Source: Gammaproteobacteria bacterium
GTDB lineage: Bacteria > Pseudomonadota > Gammaproteobacteria > JAABTG01
NCBI GenBank assembly: GCA_034522055.1
Contig: JAXHLS010000002.1
Span: 1,922,001 to 1,986,000, forward strand
Length of the DNA: 64,000 bases
Direction of reading: 5' to 3'
Shown: piece after piece, positions 1 to 9,300 of the stretch
Position numbering within the stretch: the stretch's first letter is position 1
Layout of the letters: each line of letters begins with the position of its first letter
The notes under the pieces: generated by a model
What the model was told of the DNA's origin: nothing
Seen by the model: only the letters and a program-made list of their open reading frames with translations
Database searches by the model: none
Translations under genes and position numbers: made by a program

Positions 1-83
1 ACAACCCTTGACCACAATATCAGTAACAGCGATCATTCGCGTTAACTCACAAATAATATAATTATCATACTTCAGGGGGATAT

Positions 84-369
84 ATGGATGTAAAGACTCT
101 GGCCATCGCCATGGCGGCCGTCTGTACCTGCGTGTGGGCCGGTCCCGGGTTGGCCGATATGACCATGGAGGAGCGCATGGAACGTCTGGAGCAGCGCCTG
201 CGCTACCTGGAGAACCGCGTCAACGACCAGGACGAGACCATCCGCCAGAAGGATCGGACCATCGCCGAACTCAAGCGCCAGCAGGACAAGTTGGCACCGC
301 GCTGGGAGCGGGTGGAGGAACGGCTCGACGCGGGCGACACGGATGGTGGCTGGTTCCAGGGCGTGGAGG
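84..369 (+). pseudogene. LbtU-like outer-membrane porin, 5' fragment (split by IS21 element)
   Basis: This is the first 95 codons of a porin-type protein. It has a signal peptide (about residues 1-24, ending in the run WAGPGLADM) followed by a charged coiled coil (about residues 28-80, heptad-like MEERMERLEQRLRYLE). That start, coiled coil then beta-barrel, is typical of LbtU-family siderophore-uptake porins. The frame runs into a stop at 372-374, inside the inserted element. The codons GVEV at the junction continue in frame as GVEVGGLVEVE in the fragment starting at 3737, so the two parts were one gene of about 412 codons. The ATG at 84 follows an AGGGGGA ribosome site. An AT-rich stretch at about 50-70 might hold a Fur site, as expected for iron-uptake genes, but the match is weak. 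Other porin families with coiled-coil N-termini are possible. Confidence 0.75.
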
Positions 370-408
370 TGTAGATGGCTGTAAAAACCCGCGCATATCT
401 GGCGAAGG
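370..408 (+). repeat. IS21 left terminal inverted repeat
   Basis: This 39-bp end begins TGTAGATGGC and shares 29 of 39 positions with the reverse complement of the right end. The conserved inner block is CGCGCATA and TGGCGAAGG. It directly follows the GGAGG target duplication at 365-369. Confidence 0.9.
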
Positions 409-513
409 ATTGATTGGTAGGCCAACCAGTCGCTGAACCGGCTGGCGGGCGGCCGCGAGCAACCGGTGACAGGAGTGCCGGAATCGGGTAGATGAAGAGG
501 GGCCGTTGAGACA

Positions 514-563
514 GGTGCGATACCGGGTGTAATTGACTTGGCCGTCGACCCCGGTATCGCACC
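514..563. other. Stem-loop inside the IS upstream of its first gene
   Basis: A perfect 14-bp inverted repeat (GGTGCGATACCGGG at 514-527 and its complement at 550-563) encloses a 22-nt loop. It sits between the left end and the first gene of the element. There is no T-tract, so it is not a standard Rho-independent terminator. Similar subterminal structures in insertion sequences can shield transposition genes from outside transcription; that role is inferred here. Confidence 0.6.
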
Positions 564-643
564 CCGGGCCGTGCAGAGCACGAGCCCGCACACTATTTCT
601 CGTTTTCCCCTGACAATCAAGTCCTCATCGGCCTGGGTCGCCG

Positions 644-1105
644 ATGGAGAACTCTGCACGCCTGTACAACTGCGCTCGCTGTCACCGGCAGGTGATGATC
701 TGCAGCCGCTGTGACCGCGGCAACATCTATTGCCCTGAAGGGTGTGCGCAGGTGGCACGAAGCGCGTCTCTGCGGGCCGCCGGCTGGCGCTACCAGCAGA
801 GCCGCAATGGCCGGCACAAGCATGCCGAGCGGCAACGCCGCTACCGGGCGAGAAGGCAGAAAGTGACGCATCAGGGTTCCCCGGCCCCGTCCCCTCATGA
901 TCCACTATCCCCCGTTCCGGCGAGGCCGGCTGGCCGCCGCGGTACGGATGGCGCGCCGATGATGGCGTCCATTCGCTGCCACTTCTGCGGCCGTGAGTGC
1001 GGGCCCTTCCTGCGTACCGGCCCGCTTCATCGCACCACCGCCGCCGCTGCGCTCGGAACACTCACCCGACAGGGGCCGCCGGGCGCCCGGGCTCAGCCCC
1101 CTTGA
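644..1105 (+). CDS. IS21 passenger: small zinc-ribbon protein
   Basis: This encodes 153 residues. The N-terminal half holds paired cysteines (CARCHRQV, then [16 protein letters not shown]) spaced like a zinc ribbon, followed by a very basic stretch (residues about 50-72, rich in Arg). The C-terminal half has another CHFCGREC pair and is otherwise low in complexity. Proteins of this look occur upstream of istA in a subset of proteobacterial IS21-family elements. Their function is not established; nucleic-acid binding is a guess from the cysteines and charge. It lies on the same strand as istA and ends about 17 bp before the istA start at 1122. It is not needed for transposition in the classic IS21 model. 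Confidence 0.65.
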   Translation: MENSARLYNCARCHRQVMICSRCDRGNIYCPEGCAQVARSASLRAAGWRYQQSRNGRHKHAERQRRYRARRQKVTHQGSPAPSPHDPLSPVPARPAGRRGTDGAPMMASIRCHFCGRECGPFLRTGPLHRTTAAAALGTLTRQGPPGARAQPP

Positions 1106-1121
1106 GCCGCCCGGCCACGAG

Positions 1122-2650
1122 ATGAGGAGAAACGCATTGGCCATCAGCAAAGAACAAGAGGCGCAGATCCTGCGCTATCACTACGTCGAGAAGTGGCGGG
1201 TGGGCACCATTGCCAGTCAGTTGGGCGTGCACCACAACGTCGTCAATCGGGTGCTCTCCCAGGCCGGCATGCCGAAGGTCGAGCGGGCTGCGCAGCCGTC
1301 GATGATCGATCCTTATCTGCCGTTCATCACCGACACCCTGGCCCAGTTCCCCAGGCTCACCGCCAGCCGCCTCTACGGCATGGTGCGTGAACGGGGCTAC
1401 CCCGGTGGCCCCGACCACTTCCGCCACCAGCTCGCCTGTTACCGGCCACGCCCCCAGCCCGAGGCCTTTCTGCGCCTGAAGACCCTGCCCGGCGAACAGG
1501 GACAGATCGACTGGGGCCATTTCGGCAAGCTCACCATCGGCCGCGCAACCCATGCCCTGATGGCCTTTGTCATGGTGCTCAGCTACTCCCGGCGCATTTT
1601 TTGCGCTTCTTCCTCGGTGCCAAGATGGCCAACTTCCTGCGGGGCCACGAGGCGGCCTTCACTGCCTCGAACGGCCTGCCCAAGGTCCTGCTCTACGACA
1701 ACCTGAAAAGCGCCGTGCTGGAGCGCCAGGGTGAGGCCATCCGCTTCCATCCCACCTTGCTCGAGTTCGCCGCCCACTACCGCTTTGAGCCCCGTCCGGT
1801 GGCGGTGGCCCGGGGCAACGAGAAGGGGCGGGTGGAGCGCGCCATCCGCACGATACGCGATAATTTCTGGCCGGCCCGCCAATGGACCGACATCGATGAT
1901 CTCAACGCCCAGGCCGAGGCCTGGTGCAACGGCTGGGCCATGGACCGGCCCTGCCCGGAGGACCGTGCCCTCTCGGTGCGCCAGGCCTTCGAGCAGGAGC
2001 CCCTGCTGGCGCTGCCCGATAACCCCTATCCCACCGACGAGCGGGTCGAGGTCCACATCGGCAAGACCCCTTACGCGCGCTTCGAGGGCAACGACTACAG
2101 CGTGCCCCACACCCATGTGCGCCGCACCCTCACCGTCTCGGCCTCACCCACCGAGGTGCGGATCCTCGACGGCGGAGACGTCATCGCCCGCCACCCGCGC
2201 AGCTACGACAAGGGCCGGCAGATCGAACAGCCGGAACACATCGAGGCACTGGTCCAGATCAAACGCCAGGCCCGGCATCATCGCGGCCAGGACCACCTGG
2301 CCCAAGCCGCACCGGCCAGCCGGCAATTGGCTGTCCAGGCCGCCGAGCGCGGCGACAACCTCGGCGCCATCACCGCAGCCCTGCTGCGCCTCCTCGATGC
2401 CTACGGCGCCCCCGAGCTGGAGGCGGCCATCCAGGAGAGCCTGGCCCACGGGGTGGCTCACCCCAATGGCGTGCGCATCGCCCTGCAGCGTAGGCGCGAG
2501 GCGAGAAACCAGCCGCCCCGGGTGGGGGTGCGCATCGACCACGCGCGCGCCAGGGGGCTGGTGGTACGCACCCATGATCTGGGCGGCTACGACGCCTTGC
2601 AGTCCACCCCGCCCGAAACCGAAGACGACGCCCAGGAGGAGCCCCAATGA
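1122..2650 (+). pseudogene. istA: IS21 transposase IstA, frameshifted
   Basis: IstA is the DDE transposase of IS21 elements. The N-terminal part (from the ATG at 1122) has a helix-turn-helix ([16 protein letters not shown]). The catalytic core shows GQIDWGHFG (first Asp), [10 protein letters not shown] (second Asp) and [11 protein letters not shown] (Glu). The reading frame changes at a run of six T at about 1597-1602: upstream it reads SYSRRIF, and the continuation [12 protein letters not shown] lies in the -1 frame. A seventh T would restore one frame of about 509 codons. This is either an inactivating 1-base deletion or, less likely, a slippery site. The stop codon overlaps the istB start as ATGA. 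A downstream TTG (1137) is an alternative start. Confidence 0.85.
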
Positions 2651-3415
2651 TCCCTAACGCATCCCTGAAAGAACGGGCCACGGCCCTCAAGCTCCATGGC
2701 CTGCTGAGCCATTGGGAGGAGAGCGCCGACGCTGGCTGGGTCGAGTCCCTGATCCAGTGGGAAGAGGAGGAACGCGCCCACCGCAGCCTCGAGCGGCGCA
2801 TGAAAGGGGCGCGGCTGGGCCGCTTCAAACCCCTGGCCGACTTCGACTGGGGCTGGCCCAGCCGCTGCGACCGGGAACTGGTCAGTGAGCTGATGCGCCT
2901 CGACTTCCTCACCGAGGCGGTCAATATCATCCTGGTGGGACCCAACGGGGTCGGCAAATCCACCCTGGCCCGCAACATCGCCCATCAAGCGGTGCTGGCC
3001 GGCCACAGCGTCCTCTTTACCAGCGTCGGCCAGATGCTCAATGACTTGGCCGCCCAGGATGGCGACAGCGCCCTCAAGCGGCGCCTCGCCCGCTACGCCC
3101 GCCCTCAACTGCTAGCGGTCGACGAGGTGGGGTATCTCGCCTACTCCAATCGCCATGCCGATCTGCTGTTCGAGATCGTCTCCCGCCGCTACGAGGAGAA
3201 ATCCACCCTGGTCACCACCAATCGGCCCTTCGCCGAATGGGGTGAAGTCTTTCCCAACGCCTCCTGCGTGGTCTCCCTCGTGGACCGGCTGGTACACCGC
3301 TCAGAGGATCCTCACCATCGAAGGCGAATCCTACCGGCTCAAGGAGGCCAAGGAGCGACAGCAGCAACAGGCACAGCGGCGCCGAGCCGCCGCCAAATCC
3401 AACAAAGGAGCCTAA
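2647..3415 (+). pseudogene. istB: IS21 helper ATPase IstB, frameshifted near the 3' end
   Basis: IstB is the AAA+ ATPase that assists IstA in target selection. Visible motifs are Walker A (GPNGVGKST, about residues 98-106), Walker B (LLAVDEVGYL) and the sensor region TTNRPFAEWGEVF. The family C-terminal run after DRLVHRSE changes frame at about 3306-3308, where GAGG should be GAG: removing one G restores ILTIEGESYRLKEAKERQ and an end at 3415. As it stands, the frame instead reads on into the small downstream gene, giving a 315-codon fusion. The last 35 or so native residues are therefore lost. It starts in the ATGA overlap with istA. Confidence 0.85.
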
Positions 3416-3417
3416 CC

Positions 3418-3594
3418 ATGACCCATCCCCCGATACCGGACGACTGGACACCAGAGCAGGCATTGGCAGTCTATGACTTTATCGACGAACTTCGCGATGC
3501 CATCTGGAGCCGATACGATCGGCAGCTGGTCGAACTCATGCAACAAGACCGCATAACGACCTTTGAAGTCGACGACGATGACTTGATCTTCTGA
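3418..3594 (+). CDS. IS21 passenger: small acidic protein
   Basis: This is a 58-codon gene preceded by a good ribosome site (AAAGGAG at 3405-3411) and directly following the true istB stop at 3413-3415. The product is acidic, beginning MTHPPIPDDWTPEQALAVYD and ending in a run of acids (VDDDDLIF). Short proteins beginning in this way commonly sit next to IS21-type helper genes; the role is unknown. Because of the istB frameshift it is also in frame with the istB 5' part, so some annotation would wrongly merge the two. Confidence 0.6.
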   Translation: MTHPPIPDDWTPEQALAVYDFIDELRDAIWSRYDRQLVELMQQDRITTFEVDDDDLIF

Positions 3595-3693
3595 GCCGAC
3601 CCTTAAACCCAAATCGGCGGCGTGACCTGGCTTGAGTCGAGGCGACCTATCCGCGCTGAGGCCGAGTCACGCCGCCTGAACCTGCGACTGCGA

Positions 3694-3732
3694 CCTTCGC
3701 CATTTATGCGCGGATTTACTCAGCCGCTAACA
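3694..3732 (-). repeat. IS21 right terminal inverted repeat
   Basis: This is the reverse-complement partner of the left end at 370-408. It ends in GCCGCTAACA and is followed at 3733-3737 by the second copy of the GGAGG target duplication. Confidence 0.9.
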
Positions 3733-3736
3733 GGAG

Positions 3737-4690
3737 GTGGGCGGCCTGGTGGAGGTGGAGGCCGGCTGGACGGATCCCTACAGCGGCGACGACGAGAGCG
3801 ACATCGTGCTGGCCACCATGGAACTCGGCATCGGCGCCCGCATCAACGACTGGACGCGGGCCGATATCCTGTTCCTCCACGAAGAGGATGACACCGATCT
3901 GGAGGTGGACGTAGGCACCATCACCATCGCCGCCCCCGACGGGCGCTGGGCGCTCACGGGCGGCCAGTTCTATCTGCCCTTCGGGATCTTCGACAGCCAC
4001 ATGGTGTCGGACCCCCTGACCCTGGAGTTGGGCGAGACGCGGGAATCCGCCGTGATGCTGGGTGCCGCGAAGAAAGAGTTCTCAGGTGGTGTCTACCTGT
4101 TCAACGGCGAGAACGATCCGGGCGGGGACCAGGACATCGACAACTGGGGTGCCGTCCTCGGCTATGCCACCGAAGGGGAGGGCCTCGGCCTCGCCGCCAA
4201 CATCGGCTTCATCGATGATCTGGGGGATTCCGATGCCCTCCAGGACACCATCGATGCCAGCCTCGCCGCTATCGGCTCCGGGCGGGCCGCGACCCTCGAT
4301 GGGCGTCGCGACGACGTCCATGGCTGGTTCGCCATTGCCGCGCTCACCAGCGGTCGCTTCACCCTCATCGGCGAGTACCTGGCCGCCACCGAGCGCTTCC
4401 GGGCCAACGAACTCATGGATGGCTCGGGACGGTTGAAGCCCGAGGCCTGGAACGTGGAGGCCGGAGCGGCCTTCCTCCTCACCGGGCGGGACGCCACCTT
4501 CGCCCTCGGCGTCCAGGGCACCCGGGACGCCGTGGCCCTGGAACTGCCCCGGCGGCGCTACCTGGCGACCCTGTCGGTGTGGGTGCTGGAAAACACCATG
4601 CTGTCCTTCGAGTGGGCCCATGACGAGGACTACGGTCGCAGCGACGACGACGCCGATACCGTCACGGCCCAGGTGGCGGTGGAGTTCTGA
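3737..4690 (+). pseudogene. LbtU-like outer-membrane porin, 3' fragment
   Basis: These 317 codons form the beta-barrel part of the porin interrupted at 369. The sequence alternates hydrophobic and polar residues, has barrel-type turns (GGQFYLPFGIFDSHMVSDPL) and ends in a terminal aromatic strand (TAQVAVEF), the usual signal for outer-membrane assembly. It opens with GTG only because the junction codon happens to be GTG; there is no ribosome site, so it is unlikely to be translated as an independent protein, and it lacks a signal peptide. The LbtU assignment rests on overall form (signal, coiled coil, about 300-residue barrel) and is moderate. Precise loss of the element would restore the gene. 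Confidence 0.75.
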
Positions 4691-4770
4691 AGCGCCGGTG
4701 GTTGCCCTGGGCTGCTCGCCATCGCCTTGCGGCCACCGGCCGAGCCCGCCCGGCCTGGAGTGGGCCATCC

Positions 4771-5463
4771 TCAAACGCCTGCCCCAACCGGGTCATAGCT
4801 GGGCTTCTCATACACTTCGGTAATGGCGCGCCTGTCCCAGACATAACAGAAATGCGGCCCCTGGATGACCGGGGAGAGCACCGGCCGGCGGAACACGGCC
4901 ACGCATTGCCTGCCCGGTTCACGGACACTGTCGTAGACGATCCCGTTCGAGCCGTGGGCCCGCAGTTCCCGGGACAGGGCCTGGGCGGCCCCGTACCTGG
5001 CCGGGTCCGGGTCGTACACCGCCGGCCAGGTGTCCTGGCCGCCACGGATATCGTGCAGCTCGGAATCGATATCACAGGCATAGGCCCGCATATCGATCTC
5101 GATGGGTGGCTCGTTCGTCATCGCCAGAAACCGCGCCCTGTGAAACCGCGTCTCGGCGATGGCCGTATGGATGGAGCGCGCCGCGTAATAAACGCCATAC
5201 GACCCGTCGGTGAAACGGCTGCCATCCGGATTGAGGTGGGTAAACGCGGCCATTATGGGTGTGGTGCCCGGGCCCGAAACCCGGTCCTCCGGCGGCACCA
5301 CGGACAGATCCCCCGCCTGCTGCCGTAGCCGGGGGTTGGTCAGGCCCTCGATGTGGAAGACCGCCTCGAGATCGGCGGGGTCGCCGACACGATCGAAGAT
5401 CCCCACCGGGGGAAAACGACTCGCCACGAGCCGCCATGCCCCTCGCCAGGTGATGCGCGACAG
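4771..5463 (-). pseudogene. RES-domain toxin, start codon not visible
   Basis: RES proteins are toxins of Xre-RES type systems that break down cellular NAD+. This frame has the family's hallmark run (FTDGSYGVYYAARS then AIAETRFH, with the conserved Glu), the SNGIVYDSVR segment and a C-terminal YVWDRRAITEVYE. The domain is complete from about the SRFPPVGIFDRV segment to the stop at 4771. No ATG or GTG with a ribosome site precedes it: the first in-frame candidates are CTG at 5463 and GTG at 5427, and the latter would remove conserved residues. Upstream the frame only continues through repeat DNA. It is most likely a decayed locus; use of a rare start cannot be excluded. Confidence 0.7.
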
Positions 5464-5477
5464 CCGCGGCTTTACGA

Positions 5478-5590
5478 CTACCCGCGCTGGGCATCGAGGT
5501 ACTGGCGCACCACGTAAAGGTCGGCCACATGACCGGCAAGCATGCGCTGCAGGGCAGGCCGCCCGCCGAAGGGCGCGGCCGCGTGTGGGG
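5478..5590 (-). pseudogene. C-terminal remnant of the gene upstream of the RES toxin (possible antitoxin)
   Basis: Immediately upstream of the RES frame, an open stretch reads ALQRMLAGHVADLYVVRQYL and ends DAQRG at a TAG (5478-5480). Its spacing fits the antitoxin gene that normally precedes a RES toxin. The open frame ends where the palindromic repeat block begins (5591), so only about 35 codons survive. The peptide is not recognisable as a specific antitoxin family, so the identification rests on position. Confidence 0.35.
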
Positions 5591-5832
5591 TGTCGGGCTG
5601 AAGCCCGACCTACAGCCCGACCTACACAACACCCTCCCTGTCCATTCCTACAGCCCGACCTACAGAGGCACCACCACCGCCCGTTCCTACGGCACGGATG
5701 TAGGTCGGGATTCATCCCGACATTCAAACCCGCCGCGCATACCACAGGCCGGGTCGGAACCACCCGCCAGCGTTGGGTGTCGGGCTGAAGCCCGACACAA
5801 CACCCCCACCGTCCATTCCTTTGGCACGGATG
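5591..5832. repeat. 132-bp palindromic repeat units (BIME-like), copy block 1
   Basis: The block contains REP-type palindromes. TGTCGGGCTGAAGCCCGACC sits at 5591, a second GTCGGGCTGAAGCCCGAC at about 5779, and the opposed form (TAGGTCGGGATTCATCCCGA) at 5701. Half-palindromes lie at about 5615 and 5651. The string CACGGATG at 5693 recurs as CACGGATGG at 5825, a spacing of exactly 132 bp. The same unit and period recur at 45091-45384. The palindromes face each other, as in bacterial interspersed mosaic elements. From 5833 to 6022 no gene is visible. Confidence 0.85.
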
Positions 5833-6022
5833 GTCGAGCTCACGCTGGGTCATCTTCGCCGCCGATGAGTACGACGTGTTCGCCTTCGAGCACGCGTGCC
5901 AGGTAAGGCCACTGACGAGAATTAGCCTGTCACTCTGATAGCCGCATCGAGCTTATCCGTAGTAGTCGCCAGATCGAAAGATGGCAAGTTAATTTCGATC
6001 AGACTCCTAAGCGGCTGAAATT

Positions 6023-6069
6023 ATTGGTGGCCAGGGACAGAATCGAACTGCCGACACGGGGATTTTCAG
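6023..6069. repeat. Left attachment site (attL), tRNA-Phe 3' fragment
   Basis: These 47 bp are identical to 22123-22169. They contain the 3' 45 nt of tRNA-Phe, from the anticodon loop to the CCA, and nothing upstream of it, so this is not a functional tRNA. From here to the SIR2 stop at 6361 there are about 290 bp of comparatively AT-rich DNA in which I see no convincing gene. Confidence 0.93.
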
Positions 6070-6360
6070 AGGCATAGGAATTCGTATGTGGTTGATTTGG
6101 TTGGAGCAGGCGACCTTCGGATCAGATAGCAAAAAGCGGATTGAAACAGTAGGTTGGCATAGGTTGGTGTAGATAGCGAAATTTCAGCAGTGATCCGGCT
6201 TTGTACCATGGATCCGAAAAAAATTTCATTGGCAGACGGCCAGGATCCAGCCTCCGAAGCGGGTCTCGCGCAATTCTCTTTGATCGTCCCGCTGGCATTC
6301 AATCGAGGAGGATCCTTAGCTTCAGATTCATTAGCGGCAAGGAATCTGTTCCCCCGCATG

Positions 6361-9300
6361 TCATTGTACGTGCCGCCGCGAATACTCCACGAGCCAACCA
6401 TAGCGCTGATCGGTATCCAGTTCCGACGCTGATGTGCGGATCGCTTCGAGGCAAGTGGCGAGGTCCCGCGGCGGCCATTGTGTCTGGTCGCCAATCACCA
6501 AGCTCAGAAAGTCCAGAGCCTGCGCCGGAAACTTGTCGCAAAGGCCGGCCTCATTAAGCCGATGCACCAGGTAGTCCGGGTGGGCCGGTGGTTGCAGCCA
6601 GGCGCGTAGCAACGTCAATGCTGCAGGGAACGCGTCTTGTGCCGCTACGCAGAGGCGCCCAAGGCTTTCGGCGATGGCTGGTGAAACGTTGTCTCGGGAT
6701 TTGGGCCAGATGGCATGCAGATACGGGGCGACGCGGTTGGACCAGTAGTCGGTACGTTGGTTACCCGCGCCCTCGAGTGCCCGCACCAGAGCCTGCGCTG
6801 CATCGTGCAAACCATCCGGCGGCAACGAGCGGGTGGCGGCCGCCAGTTCGGAATTGGTGAAAGTGTCACCTGGGTCCAGGGCGGCAAATGTCAGCAGCGA
6901 TGCGTATTGCCGGCCGTGATCACCCAAGTTCCGGTAATGCCGCGCGGTATCGAGGAAGGCTGGTTTGAGCATTTCCATCAAGGGGCGATACAACCGCGGT
7001 GACCATAGGAAGCCTTCCCAGGCAGCACGCGCTTCAACATGGGAGCTTTGCCAATCAAAAAGCGGTAACAGCCGTTGCGTCGCCCAATCCCGGTCGACTC
7101 GGAATAACGCGATAACATGCGCCGCCAACAACACACGACCATGCCGAAACTTCTCGATTTCACTATTGCAAAGCACGGTGAATGTAGGCTCGAGCTCTTC
7201 GGGCAAGCCTTGGTTATCCTCCAATGAGCGTCGATACCACCAGCGCAATAGCGCTTCGGTGACGTGGCCCACGGGATGATTGATGGCGCGCATAACCGGT
7301 TCGTCGGTGTCGACGCCGTCTTGAAGATCCAGAGCAAGGATTCGGCGACCCAGCGTGAAAAAGTGAGCTTCGTGGTCTTCGAAGGTCTTGGAAATGGCTT
7401 TCAGCCACCAACTGACGCCATGGGCGAGCGATTGCAGTACCGCGTTAGGCGCAGCGACAAGGATAGGCGCCATGTAGCGCCAGGACCGCTTCAGGTGTTT
7501 CTCCTCTGACCAGGCCTGAAGTGCCTCGCGCCAGCGCTCCGTCGGCCAGACACCTTCCTTGGCCAAGGCGCACAACGCACAAGCGGTCGTCGCAAAGTTG
7601 TCGCGGCAGCGCTGCCGCCAGTCGTCCTCCTGCCAGTGATCTGCACTGGGCGGTTGCCTCAGCCACTCCACCAGCTCGCGCCGACGACGCGGTGACGTGA
7701 CGAACTTGCGCCACTCGTCGCCATCGCCCGTCCAGAAAGGAAACTCGTCGCGCTGATCCGCAGCTAGCGTCCACTCCGGATACTGATCCGAGAGCTGCGC
7801 CAGCCGCTCCGAACCAGCCGCACTGAGGATGGCGCCGGTATCCGCCAACTTCGCCAGCCGCCGCCATATCTCGCGGTTCACAATCCGGGTCCAGTGCTCG
7901 CGCTCGATGTCGTCCTTGAACATCTCGCGGAGAGGGCCGGCGAGAACGGCCCGCTCCAGCTCGAGGAGCATCGCTTCATCGAGTCGCGTTGCCAGCGCCA
8001 CCAGTAGGCGCATGACTTCCCGTTCGGTCTCCACCGACCACAGCCACCAGTGGTCGTCGGCCAGCAGCCAGTCGAGTGCGCGGCGAAGAGGTATCACGTC
8101 GCCCTGCGCGGCGGCAAAGAAGGCGAGACGCCGGAACAGCGGGTAGGGCGTGTTACACCAGGATTCGGCCACAAGCGCTGCCCGCGCCGGCGACTGCGCC
8201 ACCGTGGTGAGCCAAGCGTCCCGTGTCAGGTCGATCAAGGCCGTCCAGTCGTGGAAGTCCCTGTTCTGTGGATGCTCGCTGATAGATGGTTGATCCACAT
8301 AGGAATGATCGCTCCTGTCATCGGCATTGCCGAGCTCTCGCATCAGGTCGAGCGCGTCGCGCAACAAGGAACTGACGTCAAACAGCAGGTCAGGCAATGC
8401 GTCAGTCCAGCGTTCATCCTTGGGCAGATCGCGTAGGCTGGAATGCACGTGATCCGTCGATAGCACGATCTCCCAGTCAACCAGATCCTTTATGCGCTCT
8501 GGCTCGTGGCTTTCGCCTTCGTCTGCTGGCCAGTTGAACGGCTCGCGAAACGATACGCGCGGTGTCAGCATCTCGCGCAGCTCAAGGCGCAGGGTGGTGG
8601 TAAGGCCATCGCGCTTGAATCGGTCGCGCCAACGATAGAGATCGAGGTCGCGCGACCACGATTTCACCCGCCCGGTCAGGAGTAGCCGCCACAACGTTCG
8701 CATCAGCGGGCCGGGGATGGCCTTCGGAGCGTTCGCGCGAATACGTGCTAGCTCTGCCGTGTTGCCGTCGCATTCGAGCTTGGCCAACTCGTCCAGGCGA
8801 CGTTCAATCCACCAGACCATATCTTCATGCAGCTGACCGCCACGCTTGGCCAGCCACAGGAGCAGCGCCGGGTCGTCGAGGTGACGGATAAGCCAGCGGG
8901 CCAATTGCCGCATCACCTCATCCCATCGGCTGCCCCGGGAGCCGGCGTCGACGACACACATCAAGGGCGCCAGGGGATAAGGCGAAGGTCGGCGGGTCAG
9001 GCTGAATGCGAGCTTGTCATCCACAGCCGGTTTGGGAGGCACGCCGAATCGGCCCAGATCAGCGTGCCGGTAGCGTTCCTCGCTCAAGGGTTCCAGCCAA
9101 TCCAGTGATGGAACCGGGTCCAAGTCCGCAAAGCGCCTCGCCGGCAGTCCGCCAGGATCGCTCAATGCCCAGAGCAGGCGGCCGACGAAGTCGTCCTGCC
9201 GGGTGCTCGCCAGCGGGCGTGCCATAGCCGACTCGACCACGATGCGCTCCTTGCCGCGCACACCGTCCCGGTAAGTTTCTGCCCAGGCACACAACGTCTT

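Larger units (their letters stand above)
370..3732 (+). mobile_element. IS21-family insertion sequence with passenger genes
   Basis: The element is 3,363 bp. Its ends start TGT and finish ACA, with 39-bp imperfect terminal inverted repeats (29 of 39 identical). A 5-bp target duplication, GGAGG, lies at 365-369 and 3733-3737. The gene order is zinc-ribbon passenger, istA, istB and a small acidic passenger. The overlapping ATGA junction between istA and istB is the classic IS21 arrangement. The host gene is in frame on both sides once the element and one copy of the duplication are removed, which defines the borders exactly. Both transposition genes contain a single-base frameshift, so this copy is probably unable to move by itself. 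Confidence 0.93.

Noticed and set aside
1597-1602. Programmed frameshift in istA at the T6 run
   Set aside because: IS21 IstA is normally a single frame, and istB of the same copy also has a frameshift, so decay is the simpler account; kept only as an alternative.
5839-5905. Minus-strand peptide reading WPYLARVLEGEHVVLIGG, reminiscent of a Phd-type antitoxin tail
   Set aside because: Only about 30 codons are open, no start is present and the likeness is superficial. It may be a gene remnant but cannot be supported.
6066-6494. Open frames between attL and the SIR2 gene on both strands
   Set aside because: They overlap the SIR2 end or the tRNA fragment, have no ribosome site and no recognisable sequence.
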